This document shows positions 45,930-53,808 of a stretch of DNA of 64,000 nucleotides, piece by piece. The first letter of the stretch is position 1. The number at the start of each line of letters is the position of its first letter. The DNA comes from Asaia sp. W19 (GTDB taxonomy: Bacteria > Pseudomonadota > Alphaproteobacteria > Acetobacterales > Acetobacteraceae): the NCBI RefSeq assembly GCF_003994335.1, contig NZ_PNQZ01000013.1, positions 310,001 through 374,000 of the forward strand, in the 5' to 3' direction. A program made the position numbers and the translations under genes. The notes under the pieces were generated by a model. It worked only from the letters and a program-made list of their open reading frames with translations. It did not search any database and was not told the DNA's origin.

Positions 45930-46454
45930 TCATATCCGAGTGGTGGAATCCGGGATGTCCTGCCTGATCTCATAAACAAGCATCAGATAACCGTCGCGTT
46001 CGAAGCTTTCGACATGATGCATACCGATACTGCCCAGCACGATGCGCGAAGCCATATTGTCCTCGCGGGTCACGCCGACGATGCGTTTCACCCCGGCATC
46101 GAGAGCGAAACGCATGGCAGCGGCAGCGGCTTCACGCGCAATACCGCGCCCCGCCGCTTCCGGCACAAGTGCGAAACGCAGCCCGAGACCGCGCCCATCC
46201 GGACGCTCATGCAGCCCCGTAATTCCTACGAAGCGATCATTCTCGCGAATGGTGAAAATACCGATGCCACGCTTTGCCCAGAAAGCGAGGTCATCGGCCA
46301 TTTCGTCCTCGACCTGCCTGAGCGAGCGAACCCCGCCCAGCATGCGCCCGAATGAAGCGCCATTGGTCTTGAGGCGAATCATGTCCTGCATGTCGTGCCA
46401 GGAGACCGGCTGCAGCACGAGCCGTTGGGTCCGTATCTGGCGCCCAAGGGTCAT
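45930..46454 (-). CDS. GNAT acetyltransferase, RimJ/RimL-like
   Basis: A 174-residue N-acetyltransferase: IRTQRLVLQPVSWHDMQDMIRL at the start, GLGLRFALVPEAAGRGIAREAAAAAMRFALDAG with the acetyl-CoA binding loop, and RIVLGSIGMHHVESFERDGYLMLVYEI at the end. RimJ/RimL-like proteins acetylate protein N-termini, but many modify other substrates; here unknown. It follows ettA with the same orientation, after 68 bases. Confidence 0.9.
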   Translation of the reverse strand: MTLGRQIRTQRLVLQPVSWHDMQDMIRLKTNGASFGRMLGGVRSLRQVEDEMADDLAFWAKRGIGIFTIRENDRFVGITGLHERPDGRGLGLRFALVPEAAGRGIAREAAAAAMRFALDAGVKRIVGVTREDNMASRIVLGSIGMHHVESFERDGYLMLVYEIRQDIPDSTTRI

Positions 46455-46522
46455 GGCACTGACCCCTTTCCGACACCGACAGGAGAGATGTCAGAGAAAC
46501 GCCACTCCGACATCCTCATCCC

Positions 46523-48202
46523 TTAGCGTGCGATGGGGCGGTACTTGATGCGGCTCGGCTCGGTCGAATCCGGGCCAAGGCGGCGACGCTTGTCTTCTTC
46601 ATAGTCCTGGAAGTTACCCTCGAACCATTCGACATGGCTATCACCCTCGAAGGCGAGGATATGCGTGGCCAGACGGTCGAGGAACCAGCGATCATGCGAG
46701 ATGACCACGGCGCAACCGGCGAACTCGGCCAGAGCATCTTCGAGCGCACGCAGCGTGTCGACATCGAGATCGTTTGTCGGTTCGTCGAGCAGAATGACAT
46801 TGCTGTCCTTCTTGAGCATCTTGGCCAGATGCACGCGGTTACGTTCACCACCCGAGAGCACACCGACGCGCTTCTGCTGATCGGCGCCCTTGAAGTTAAA
46901 GGCCCCGACATAGGCGCGTGACGGCACCGTGCGCTTGCCCAACTGGATGACATCCGTGCCGCCCGAGATTTCTTCCCACACCGTCTTGCTGTCATCGAGC
47001 GAGTCGCGTGACTGATCGACATAGCCGAGCTTGACCGTGTCACCGATCTTGAGCGCACCGCCATCCGGCTGATCCTGGCCCGTAATCATCTTGAACAGCG
47101 TGGATTTACCCGCACCGTTCGGCCCGATCACACCCACGATGCCACCCGGCGGCAGCTTGAAATTCAGACCGTCGATGAGCAGACGATCGCCAAAACCCTT
47201 GGAGAGGTTTTCGGCCTCGATCACAGTGCCGCCCAGACGGGGGCCAGGGGTGATGACGATATCGGCCGTGCCACCGGCACGCTCCTGACTGGCGGCCAGC
47301 ATTTCCTCGTATTTGGTGATACGGGCCTTGCTCTTGGCCTGACGGGCCTTGGGTGAGGCGCTGATCCACTCCTGCTCGGCGGCAAGAGCGCGCTGGCGCG
47401 AGCTTTCTTCCTTCTCTTCCTGGGCGAGGCGCTTGCGCTTCTGGGTCAGCCAGGAGGAGTAATTGCCTTCGAACGGATAGCCACGGCCACGCTCGATTTC
47501 GAGAATCCAGTTCGTGACGTTGTCGAGGAAGTAGCGGTCATGGGTGATGACCATGACGGTGCCCTGATAATCGCGCAGGGTCTTTTCGAGCCAGGCCACA
47601 CTCTCGGCATCGAGATGGTTGGTCGGTTCGTCAAGCAGCAGCAGATCGGGCTTTTCGAGCAGCAGGCGGCACAGCGCCACGCGACGACGCTCACCACCGG
47701 AAAGCATGGTGACAGGGCTGTCGGCAGGCGGGCAGCGCAGGGCCTCAAGCGCAATCTCGAGCTTGCGATCGAGCTCCCAGCCGTCGCCAGCGTCGATCTT
47801 TTCCTGCAATTCGGCCTGTTCGGCCAGAAGGGCGGTCATCTCGTCATCGGTCATCGGCTCGGCGAACGCCATCGAGATCTCGTTGAAGCGATCCACTGCG
47901 TGCTTCAGGTCACCGAAACCGAGCGCTACGTTCTCGCCAACGGTCAGGGACTCGTCGAGCTTGGGCTCCTGCTCCAGATAACCGATGCGTGCGCCTTCCG
48001 CGCCCCAGGCCTCACCGCCATATTCCTTTTCAATGCCCGCCATGATCTTGAGCAGCGTCGATTTACCGGCACCGTTCACACCGAGCACACCAATCTTGAC
48101 GCCGGGAAGGAAGGATAGGGTGATGCCCTTGAAGACTTCGCGCCCCCCGGGATAGGCCTTCGTCAGGTCCTTCATGACATAGACATACTGATAGGCGGCC
48201 AT
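46523..48202 (-). CDS. ettA: ABC-F translational throttle protein EttA
   Basis: A 559-residue ABC-F protein with two ATPase domains and no membrane part; it acts at the ribosomal E site. The N-terminus [24 protein letters not shown] is typical. Domain 1 has [18 protein letters not shown] and [12 protein letters not shown]; domain 2 has [19 protein letters not shown] and [12 protein letters not shown] 'PtIM' linker lies between them ([25 protein letters not shown]). The longer open frame upstream runs into the tRNA gene and is not translated. The ATG at 48202 is used. Confidence 0.96.
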   Translation of the reverse strand: MAAYQYVYVMKDLTKAYPGGREVFKGITLSFLPGVKIGVLGVNGAGKSTLLKIMAGIEKEYGGEAWGAEGARIGYLEQEPKLDESLTVGENVALGFGDLKHAVDRFNEISMAFAEPMTDDEMTALLAEQAELQEKIDAGDGWELDRKLEIALEALRCPPADSPVTMLSGGERRRVALCRLLLEKPDLLLLDEPTNHLDAESVAWLEKTLRDYQGTVMVITHDRYFLDNVTNWILEIERGRGYPFEGNYSSWLTQKRKRLAQEEKEESSRQRALAAEQEWISASPKARQAKSKARITKYEEMLAASQERAGGTADIVITPGPRLGGTVIEAENLSKGFGDRLLIDGLNFKLPPGGIVGVIGPNGAGKSTLFKMITGQDQPDGGALKIGDTVKLGYVDQSRDSLDDSKTVWEEISGGTDVIQLGKRTVPSRAYVGAFNFKGADQQKRVGVLSGGERNRVHLAKMLKKDSNVILLDEPTNDLDVDTLRALEDALAEFAGCAVVISHDRWFLDRLATHILAFEGDSHVEWFEGNFQDYEEDKRRRLGPDSTEPSRIKYRPIAR

Positions 48203-48282
48203 GACGGATCTCCTGATGAAATGGTCGGTCGGAAAAGACGAGAACGCGGCTCGAGTGCGCTCCGTTCTGGAGCGAAAACCCC

Positions 48283-48356
48283 TGCGCCCGGCAGGACTCG
48301 AACCCGCAACCAAGCCGTTATGAGCGGCCTGCTCTAACCAATTGAGCTACAGGCGC
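48283..48356 (-). tRNA. tRNA-Ile(CAU), lysidine type
   Basis: 74 nt fold as a full cloverleaf: acceptor GCGCCTG/CGGGCGC, D-stem GCTC/GAGC, anticodon stem GGCCG/CGGCT with loop CTCATAA, T-stem GCGGG/CCTGC with loop TTCGAGT. The anticodon is CAT. The surrounding sequence CTCATAACGG...TGGTTGC follows tRNA-Ile2, whose C34 is turned to lysidine by TilS, rather than Met tRNAs; an elongator Met identity cannot be excluded. CCA is not encoded. It lies 80 bases upstream of ettA on the same strand. Confidence 0.85.
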
Positions 48357-48385
48357 ACAGGTTAGGCTCGAAATCGCGCAATTCC

Positions 48386-48405
48386 CGCCGTTTTGCAAGA
48401 CGGCG
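48386..48405. repeat. Inverted repeat upstream of tRNA-Ile
   Basis: CGCCGT/ACGGCG-type arms flank TTTGCAAG with one mismatch. It lies 30 bases upstream of the tRNA 5' end, close to where its promoter should be. Function unknown. Confidence 0.35.
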
Positions 48406-48522
48406 CGGCAAAGAAATCCGTATTCGCCCCAAATTTGCAATGTTAGGGAAATCCTGTGTCGGGTCGCCTGGGACAGGCGACCCGATTATCCTTCACAGCC
48501 TGCTGCAGCGGGAATACGCCCC

Positions 48523-48828
48523 ATGTCGACACAGCCCTCCCCTCCCGATCGCGATCCCAAACCACGCGTTGCGATCCGCTACTGCACGCAATGCAACTGG
48601 ATGCTGCGCTCCGCCTGGATTGCACAGGAATTACTCTCGAGTTTCGGCACCGATCTCGGTGAGGTCGCGCTGGTGCCGGATACGGGAGGGCATTTCAGTA
48701 TCACGGCGGGTGACGTGCTCATCTGGGAACGCAAACGCGATGGGGGCTTCCCTGGCCCGAAGGACATCAAGCAACGCTTGCGTGATGTCATCGCCCCGGA
48801 GCGCGATCTTGGTCATGTGGACCGATGA
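48523..48828 (+). CDS. SelT/SelW/SelH-type thioredoxin-like protein
   Basis: A 101-residue protein of the Rdx family. The redox motif CTQC in RYCTQCNWMLRSAWIAQELL takes the place of the Cys-x-x-Sec of selenoprotein W; then VALVPDTGGHFSITAGDVLIWERKRDGGFPGPKDIKQRLRD is the usual second half. It probably has a redox or chaperone-like role in the cytoplasm. Single gene. Confidence 0.9.
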   Translation: MSTQPSPPDRDPKPRVAIRYCTQCNWMLRSAWIAQELLSSFGTDLGEVALVPDTGGHFSITAGDVLIWERKRDGGFPGPKDIKQRLRDVIAPERDLGHVDR

Positions 48829-48886
48829 GAAACGCGGCATGATGACGCGTATAGAACACATCAAAACGGAAAAAAGTGGTGATGTT

Positions 48887-48911
48887 AACAATATGTCCGG
48901 TACATAACGTT
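48887..48911. promoter_or_regulatory. 25-nt dyad upstream of ppa
   Basis: AAC-N2-TATGT-N5-ACATA-N2-GTT is a perfect dyad at its 16 defined positions. It lies 73-98 bases upstream of the ppa start and about 60 bases after the SelW-type gene. It looks like an operator; the binding protein is not known to me. Confidence 0.5.
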
Positions 48912-48984
48912 ACCGCGTCTGTGCAGCGTCCTGTCAAACGGCTAGGATCGCACCATAAATGCAACCCTTCCAGGAAATGAAGTG

Positions 48985-49506
48985 ATGGACGTCACCAAAA
49001 TCTCCCCCGGCAAGTCTGTTCCCGACGACATCAATGTTGTCATTGAGATCCCGCAGGGCTCTTCGGTCAAGTATGAGGTCGATAAAGAGAGCGGCGCAGT
49101 TTTCGTCGACCGCTTCCTGTTCACCCCGATGAACTACCCGGCAGCCTACGGCTTCATCCCCAACACGCTGGCCGCAGACGGTGATCCGGCTGATGCTCTC
49201 GTGCTGGCTCCCGGCCCGATCGTTCCCGGTGCGGTCATCCGCGCGCGTCCGATCGGCATGTTGAAGATGGAAGACGAAAGCGGACAGGATGAAAAGATCA
49301 TCTGCGTGCCGCATGACAAGATCCATACACAGTACACTGATGTAAAGACCATCAATGATCTGCCGGAAATCACGCTGAAGGCCATCGGACACTTCTTCGA
49401 ACGCTATAAGGACCTTGAACCCAACAAGTGGGTGAAAGTCTCGGGCTGGGAAGGCCCGGAAGAAGCCAAGAAAGCCATCATCGCAGCTCTTGAAGCCGCC
49501 AAGTAA
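48985..49506 (+). CDS. ppa: Inorganic pyrophosphatase
   Basis: A 173-residue soluble class I pyrophosphatase that removes pyrophosphate made by biosynthesis. Motifs: SVKYEVDKESGAVFVDRFL, the signature ADGDPADALVLAP with three metal-binding Asp, and KVSGWEGPEEAKKAI near the C-terminus. AGGA precedes the ATG at 48985; a GTG just before it is not preferred. A terminator follows. Confidence 0.97.
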   Translation: MDVTKISPGKSVPDDINVVIEIPQGSSVKYEVDKESGAVFVDRFLFTPMNYPAAYGFIPNTLAADGDPADALVLAPGPIVPGAVIRARPIGMLKMEDESGQDEKIICVPHDKIHTQYTDVKTINDLPEITLKAIGHFFERYKDLEPNKWVKVSGWEGPEEAKKAIIAALEAAK

Positions 49507-49531
49507 TCGGCCTGCGCTGTAATAAACAGTG

Positions 49532-49562
49532 ACCGGAAAGACACAGCGTCCTTCCGGTTTTC
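49532..49562 (+). terminator. Terminator of ppa
   Basis: ACCGGAA and TTCCGGT arms (with AG/CT partly paired inside) followed by TTTTCT. Position 26 bases past the ppa stop. Confidence 0.8.
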
Positions 49563-49716
49563 TGTATCACAGGGCTGTGAGGCGTTATCCTGCCTTGGTC
49601 ATGTTGCCAAATCTAAATCATATGTAATAAAAGGGTCATGTTGGGAACAGGAAGCACTCCTCTTCCCTCAAAGCACCGGAACCCTGCGTTATCCATCCGA
49701 CTGGCGGACTGCCCTC

Positions 49717-51186
49717 ATGTCTCTTCCCCGTACTTCCCTAAAGGCGCTGGGTGTCGTCACCTCAGCTCTCGCTACGTTCTCTGCCATCCCGTCGGCCCAG
49801 GCGCAGTCGCCTCTGGCGGGTGGTGCTCCAAACGGAACGGGCCTTGCTCCTGCCGTGCGCGTATCGAGCCCGATCGGCAGCGTCAATCTTCAGAATTCTT
49901 CCGTGCCGCCCCTACCCCATCCTGAGGCGATCTTTGATGATCCCTGGGGCTGGAACACCTGGCTGCGTCAGCATGGTGTGGCCATCCTTCTCGACACGAC
50001 CAATGAATTCGCCGGTGCCATCACGAGCCCAACAAAGGGTCTCGGTCTCCGCCAGGGCAGCAGCAATGCCGGTCAATACGGCTTCGAGAACGATATCGAC
50101 TGGGAAAAGCTTGCCGGTATCCGCGGCTTCTCCACCCATGCCGTTTTCGTTGGCCGTTACGGCATTCCCGCCAGCCGCATGTTCGGCGATAATCTGAATC
50201 CCAGCCAGGAAATCTACGGCGGTGGCGGCAACGTGGTCGTCCATCTCGTTTATATCTATGGCGAGGAGACACTGTTCAACGGCCATCTCGATATCGCGGC
50301 CGGTCGTATTCCGCTTCTGACCGACTTCTCGTCGAACCCGCTGTATTGCAACTTCATGAATAATGCTTTCTGCGGTAATCCGAAAGCATCTTCCGACAAT
50401 ACCAGCCATTCGTCCTATCCGGACTCGAACTGGGCAGCCCGAGTCCGTGTTCGTCCCTCACAATACACCTATATTCAGGCCGGCGTTTACTTCAACACGA
50501 TGGGCATCTACGGCGTGAAGCAGATGCGTACGGGCTTCAAGTGGAACGGCGCGGACATCAATGGCGAGGCCGCACCGGTCGAAGCCGGATGGGAACCCAT
50601 CTTCGGCAAGGACAAGCTGCCCGGTCACTACAAGATCGGTGGGATCGTCGATACCGCACCGCATCCCGATGTACTGTATGATCTGAACGATAATTACTGG
50701 GCCGTGACGGGTCAGGCCCGCAAGGTGCATAACAATTCGTGGTCGGCCTATGCACTTGCTGACCAGATGATCATGCGCCACAAGGGCAATGGCCCTGATG
50801 CCGGCATTACTCTGCTTGGCGTGTTCTACAACAACTCACCCGTTACCCAGACCCGTGAGCGTCAGTTCTCTCTCGGTGTGCTTGACCGTGGTTTCTGGAA
50901 ATCCCGCCCGCTCGATGCCTGGGGCGTGAACTTCAGCTATATCCAGGTCTCCAAGAAGGTGAAGACGGCCCAGCAGATTCAGCAGAGCCTTGGCTATCAG
51001 ACCCTTCTGAACGGATCTTTCTTCCCGCAGACCAACGGGATGGTGATCGAAGCCATGTATCAGATCCGTGTCTGGCGCGGCATCACCTTCGCTCCTGACT
51101 TCCAGTATTTCATCCGTCCCGGTGCGCAGCAGGGCCTGAAAGACGCGGCAGTTCTGGGCTTCAAATCCCATATCGAAATCTTCTGA
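49717..51186 (+). CDS. OprB-family carbohydrate-selective porin
   Basis: A 489-residue outer-membrane porin with a Sec signal (to SAQAQ). The block DDPWGWNTWLRQHGVAILLDTTNEFAGAI and the alternating-residue strands through to the final ...LGFKSHIEIF fit the OprB family, which lets glucose and other sugars in. Many acetic acid bacteria have several. The C-terminal Phe is the usual last residue for BAM assembly. Upstream, 49590-49640 is AT-rich and likely promoter; a strong terminator follows. Confidence 0.93.
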   Translation: MSLPRTSLKALGVVTSALATFSAIPSAQAQSPLAGGAPNGTGLAPAVRVSSPIGSVNLQNSSVPPLPHPEAIFDDPWGWNTWLRQHGVAILLDTTNEFAGAITSPTKGLGLRQGSSNAGQYGFENDIDWEKLAGIRGFSTHAVFVGRYGIPASRMFGDNLNPSQEIYGGGGNVVVHLVYIYGEETLFNGHLDIAAGRIPLLTDFSSNPLYCNFMNNAFCGNPKASSDNTSHSSYPDSNWAARVRVRPSQYTYIQAGVYFNTMGIYGVKQMRTGFKWNGADINGEAAPVEAGWEPIFGKDKLPGHYKIGGIVDTAPHPDVLYDLNDNYWAVTGQARKVHNNSWSAYALADQMIMRHKGNGPDAGITLLGVFYNNSPVTQTRERQFSLGVLDRGFWKSRPLDAWGVNFSYIQVSKKVKTAQQIQQSLGYQTLLNGSFFPQTNGMVIEAMYQIRVWRGITFAPDFQYFIRPGAQQGLKDAAVLGFKSHIEIF

Positions 51187-51261
51187 TTACTTGCTGGCCC
51201 GAGAGGGCCGGTATCCCGAGCGCGATCGGGCCTAGTCATCTCGGGCCTGATCATCGACGGC

Positions 51262-51297
51262 AAAAAGGCCGGGTCGCTGAAGCGATCCGGCTTTTTT
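51262..51297 (+). terminator. Terminator after the porin gene
   Basis: AAAAAGGCCGGGTCGC and GCGATCCGGCTTTTTT form a long, nearly perfect hairpin with a TGAA loop and T tract. It is usable in both directions. Confidence 0.9.
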
Positions 51298-51333
51298 CAC
51301 ATCTGGATTCCCGGTCGCTGGCGACCCTCAGGC

Positions 51334-52557
51334 CTAGCCTACAATCGACGCGATCAATCTGTCATAATTGGCGAGATAATGATCGAGGGACAGGGCATTC
51401 TCCGCGAATTGACGCGCGTTTTTGCGAAGCCTGCGCGCAAGCCTGCGGTCCTCAAGTATCTCAAGAATGGCGCGCGCAATGGCGTCAGGCTCCAGGAAAG
51501 GGGCCAGAAGCCCGGTCTGCCGATCACTGATGAATTCCTCGACCGAGGCTGTCTCGCTACCGATCAGCGCACAGCCTGTCGCCATGGCCTCACGCAACGA
51601 CCAGGAAGCGACGAACGGGTAGGTCAGATAGACATGCGCGTCGGATCGCTTGAGGGCGGTACGGAAGGTATCGTAATCGACTTTCCCGAGGAAATGCACG
51701 CGATCCAGATCGATCTGGGACGCCACTTCCTTGAGGAACAGATCGCGCCAGCTCCCCACCTCGGCCGGAGGGGGAGCGCCATAGCTCGTGCCATCGCCCC
51801 CGATCAGAACGATACGCGCATCCGGTCTTTCCTTCAGGACGGCAGGGAGGGCGCGCAAGAAGCTGTGGATGCCGCGATAAGGCTCCAGATTACGTGCCAC
51901 GAAGGTGATCAGCTTGTCCTTCGGGCTGATCACGTGCGGACCGATCACCACCTCTCCTTTGAAGATGGCAGGATCTGGCGCACAAAGATCGAGATTGACC
52001 CCTTCACGGAGCAGGGTGATCCGCTCCTGTGCCCAGTCGGGGTAGGTACTGCGCTGGAACAGTGTCGGGGTCTGGCCATACTGATTCAGATTCAGCGCCA
52101 GAAGATTGATGGCATTCTTGACCCGAACGGTGGGGAACAGATCGGTTCTCGGCGGGAATTCCGGATCGAAATCGACGTCATTTCTGTCGGTATGATAGAA
52201 GAACTCAAAGTATCCCAGGATAGGTGTCGAGGGATAAACATCGACGATATTGAGCAGTTCACCCCATCCGTGGTGGCCAATGATGATATCGGGGGTATAG
52301 CCAAGACTTTTAAGCGTTGCCGCCGCGCGGGCCACCGCCTCTGCGCGGATGAGACCGAGTTCCAATTCACGGAGCGAAGGATGGGTGTGCGCGGAAACCT
52401 GCCGATCCTGACGATAGAGGACACGGCGCACACCTGGAAGATGGCCTTCATTGGCCTCCGAGATGAAAACGATCTCATGGCCGCCCTGTTCATGCAAATG
52501 TCGGACCAGATGGAGGAACTGACCCGGGAAATTCTGATGCACGAACAGGAAACGCAC
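51334..52557 (-). CDS. Glycosyltransferase family 4 protein
   Basis: A 407-residue GT-B enzyme starting with the first strand MRFLFVHQNFPGQFLHLVRHL. The C-terminal domain has the donor-binding blocks ARNLEPYRGIHSFLRAL, VHFLGKVDYDTF, TYPFVASWSLREAMATGCALIGSETASVEEF, typical of GT4. The start is GTG at 52557; no ATG lies in frame before a stop. Last gene of the long minus-strand cluster that starts with the type I secretion genes. Sugar donor unknown. Confidence 0.88.
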   Translation of the reverse strand: MRFLFVHQNFPGQFLHLVRHLHEQGGHEIVFISEANEGHLPGVRRVLYRQDRQVSAHTHPSLRELELGLIRAEAVARAAATLKSLGYTPDIIIGHHGWGELLNIVDVYPSTPILGYFEFFYHTDRNDVDFDPEFPPRTDLFPTVRVKNAINLLALNLNQYGQTPTLFQRSTYPDWAQERITLLREGVNLDLCAPDPAIFKGEVVIGPHVISPKDKLITFVARNLEPYRGIHSFLRALPAVLKERPDARIVLIGGDGTSYGAPPPAEVGSWRDLFLKEVASQIDLDRVHFLGKVDYDTFRTALKRSDAHVYLTYPFVASWSLREAMATGCALIGSETASVEEFISDRQTGLLAPFLEPDAIARAILEILEDRRLARRLRKNARQFAENALSLDHYLANYDRLIASIVG

Positions 52558-52662
52558 GATCGGGAGACTTTCAGATAGTCGTTCATCATGAAGCTGGGGT
52601 CACCGGATTCGGTCATCCGATGCTCCTGCGTCGAAACGATCCTACCCGATTTCGGGTGACCC

Positions 52663-52719
52663 TTCACAGGGACGGACCGCCACGGCCTCAACATGAGAGG
52701 AGAGGCCAGCCCCTGTGAA
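52663..52719 (-). ncRNA. Long two-stem RNA structure inside the glycan cluster
   Basis: Outer arms TTCACAGGG and CCCTGTGAA pair perfectly, and within them GGCCTC pairs with GAGGCC. It lies in the 225-base gap between the ChW-like gene and the GT4 gene, next to the terminator hairpin at 52724-52750. It may set the ratio of the two genes or stabilise the message. This is inference from pairing only. Confidence 0.4.
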
Positions 52720-52723
52720 GGAT

Positions 52724-52750
52724 CCCGGCCCTTTCAGCCCTTGGGCCGGG
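52724..52750 (-). terminator. Hairpin after the ChW-like gene
   Basis: CCCGGCCC and GGGCCGGG form a perfect eight-base stem with an 11-base loop, 32 bases past the stop. No T tract. Confidence 0.5.
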
Positions 52751-52782
52751 GCGCGTTGCGTCCCTTGCCCGATCGGCTTGGA

Positions 52783-53685
52783 TCAGCCCGCCTGTCCCTT
52801 GCGACGGCTCGGGCTCTTCTTGCCCGCCTTGGCAACGGCTGATGCGCTATTCTTGGGGACAATCGCGATATGGAAGGCTTCCAGCGGCGCAAGAGACTCT
52901 GCCTCAAGCGCCTCACCCCCGGCCACCGGACCGAGACGGGTGCCGTCGGTAAAGCTCGCACTGACGGCGAGATCGAATTTGTCCTCTGCCCCGTTCTTCA
53001 GACGAACGCAAAGCCCGAGAATAGGCAGGGCCATGCCGCGCGATCCGCAATACTGACCGGCCTCCGCCCAGGGAGAGAGCCAGCCCTTGCCCAGCACGGC
53101 CTGATACTCGATGTCTTCCGGCGCGATCAGGCTCTGCGGAGCGATCCCGAATCCCTCGATCCAGTTATGGCTGCCGGGTTCACCCATCCACTCGCCGATC
53201 TGGGCAAGCACGTCACCGCGACGCTGTATATGGGCTGCGAGCTCCGGTTTGGCATCGCTCTGCGGGGCTGCAGCAGCTTCTTCCTGAGCGCCCGAGGGAG
53301 CGGCCGCCGCGGTGGAAGCCGAGGGCTCATTAGAAAGTCGCGCGACCTGAATGCCCGGTGCGGGCATCGTACTGTCAGGTGCCTGATAGGTCGTGACAAG
53401 AATCTGGGCCGGACCACGCGCGATGCGAACAAGAGCCGCACCAGCGCCAGCGCCGCGCGTGCTGCTGATCAGCCCGTCATCCTCGAAAGTCTTGATCGTG
53501 ACTACACCTGCCGGCATGTTCGGTGCCTGCGTCACACTGACAGCAGGATAACCGTTAACGCAATGCGCCGCCTGGTCGGGGGGCAGGAACACGCAGAATA
53601 ATCCTGCGTCGAAAGTCATCAAGGATGCATGAACCTTGAGTTGGACAACCTGTTCCTTTCCGGAGGAAGTCACTGCATTAGACAT
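52783..53685 (-). CDS. Hypothetical protein with ChW-like C-terminal domain
   Basis: A 300-residue protein. The first part (QVVQLKVHASLMTFDAGLFCVFLPPDQ) resembles no family I know; a flexible Ala/Ser/Pro linker follows (about 115-150); the last part has DIEYQAVLGKGW...PWAEAGQYCGSRGMALPILG, close to one copy of the clostridial hydrophobic W (ChW) repeat, which binds surface glycan. The C-terminus is basic (SPSRRKGQAG). No signal peptide is seen, so export, if any, would be by another route, such as the adjacent type I system. It lies between glycosyltransferase genes. Confidence 0.72.
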   Translation of the reverse strand: MSNAVTSSGKEQVVQLKVHASLMTFDAGLFCVFLPPDQAAHCVNGYPAVSVTQAPNMPAGVVTIKTFEDDGLISSTRGAGAGAALVRIARGPAQILVTTYQAPDSTMPAPGIQVARLSNEPSASTAAAAPSGAQEEAAAAPQSDAKPELAAHIQRRGDVLAQIGEWMGEPGSHNWIEGFGIAPQSLIAPEDIEYQAVLGKGWLSPWAEAGQYCGSRGMALPILGLCVRLKNGAEDKFDLAVSASFTDGTRLGPVAGGEALEAESLAPLEAFHIAIVPKNSASAVAKAGKKSPSRRKGQAG

Positions 53686-53808
53686 CTGTATTTGTCCATC
53701 ATTGATATAGGCTTGCTCAAGAGATGCTGGCCGGAATAAGCTTTTTACATCTCATACGATCGTTAAACTTGTATAACAGCTGTGGCCTTACGGTAAAAGT
53801 GCCGAGGC
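53686..53808. promoter_or_regulatory. AT-rich gap upstream of the ChW-like gene
   Basis: A 123-base stretch much richer in A and T than its neighbours, with TATACA and TATATC elements readable on the minus strand. It may hold an internal promoter of the cluster. Confidence 0.4.

Noticed and set aside
45595-45975. Plus-strand frame of 126 codons
   Set aside because: It is Arg/Cys/Ser-rich without a domain or ribosome-binding site, and overlaps the GNAT gene end.
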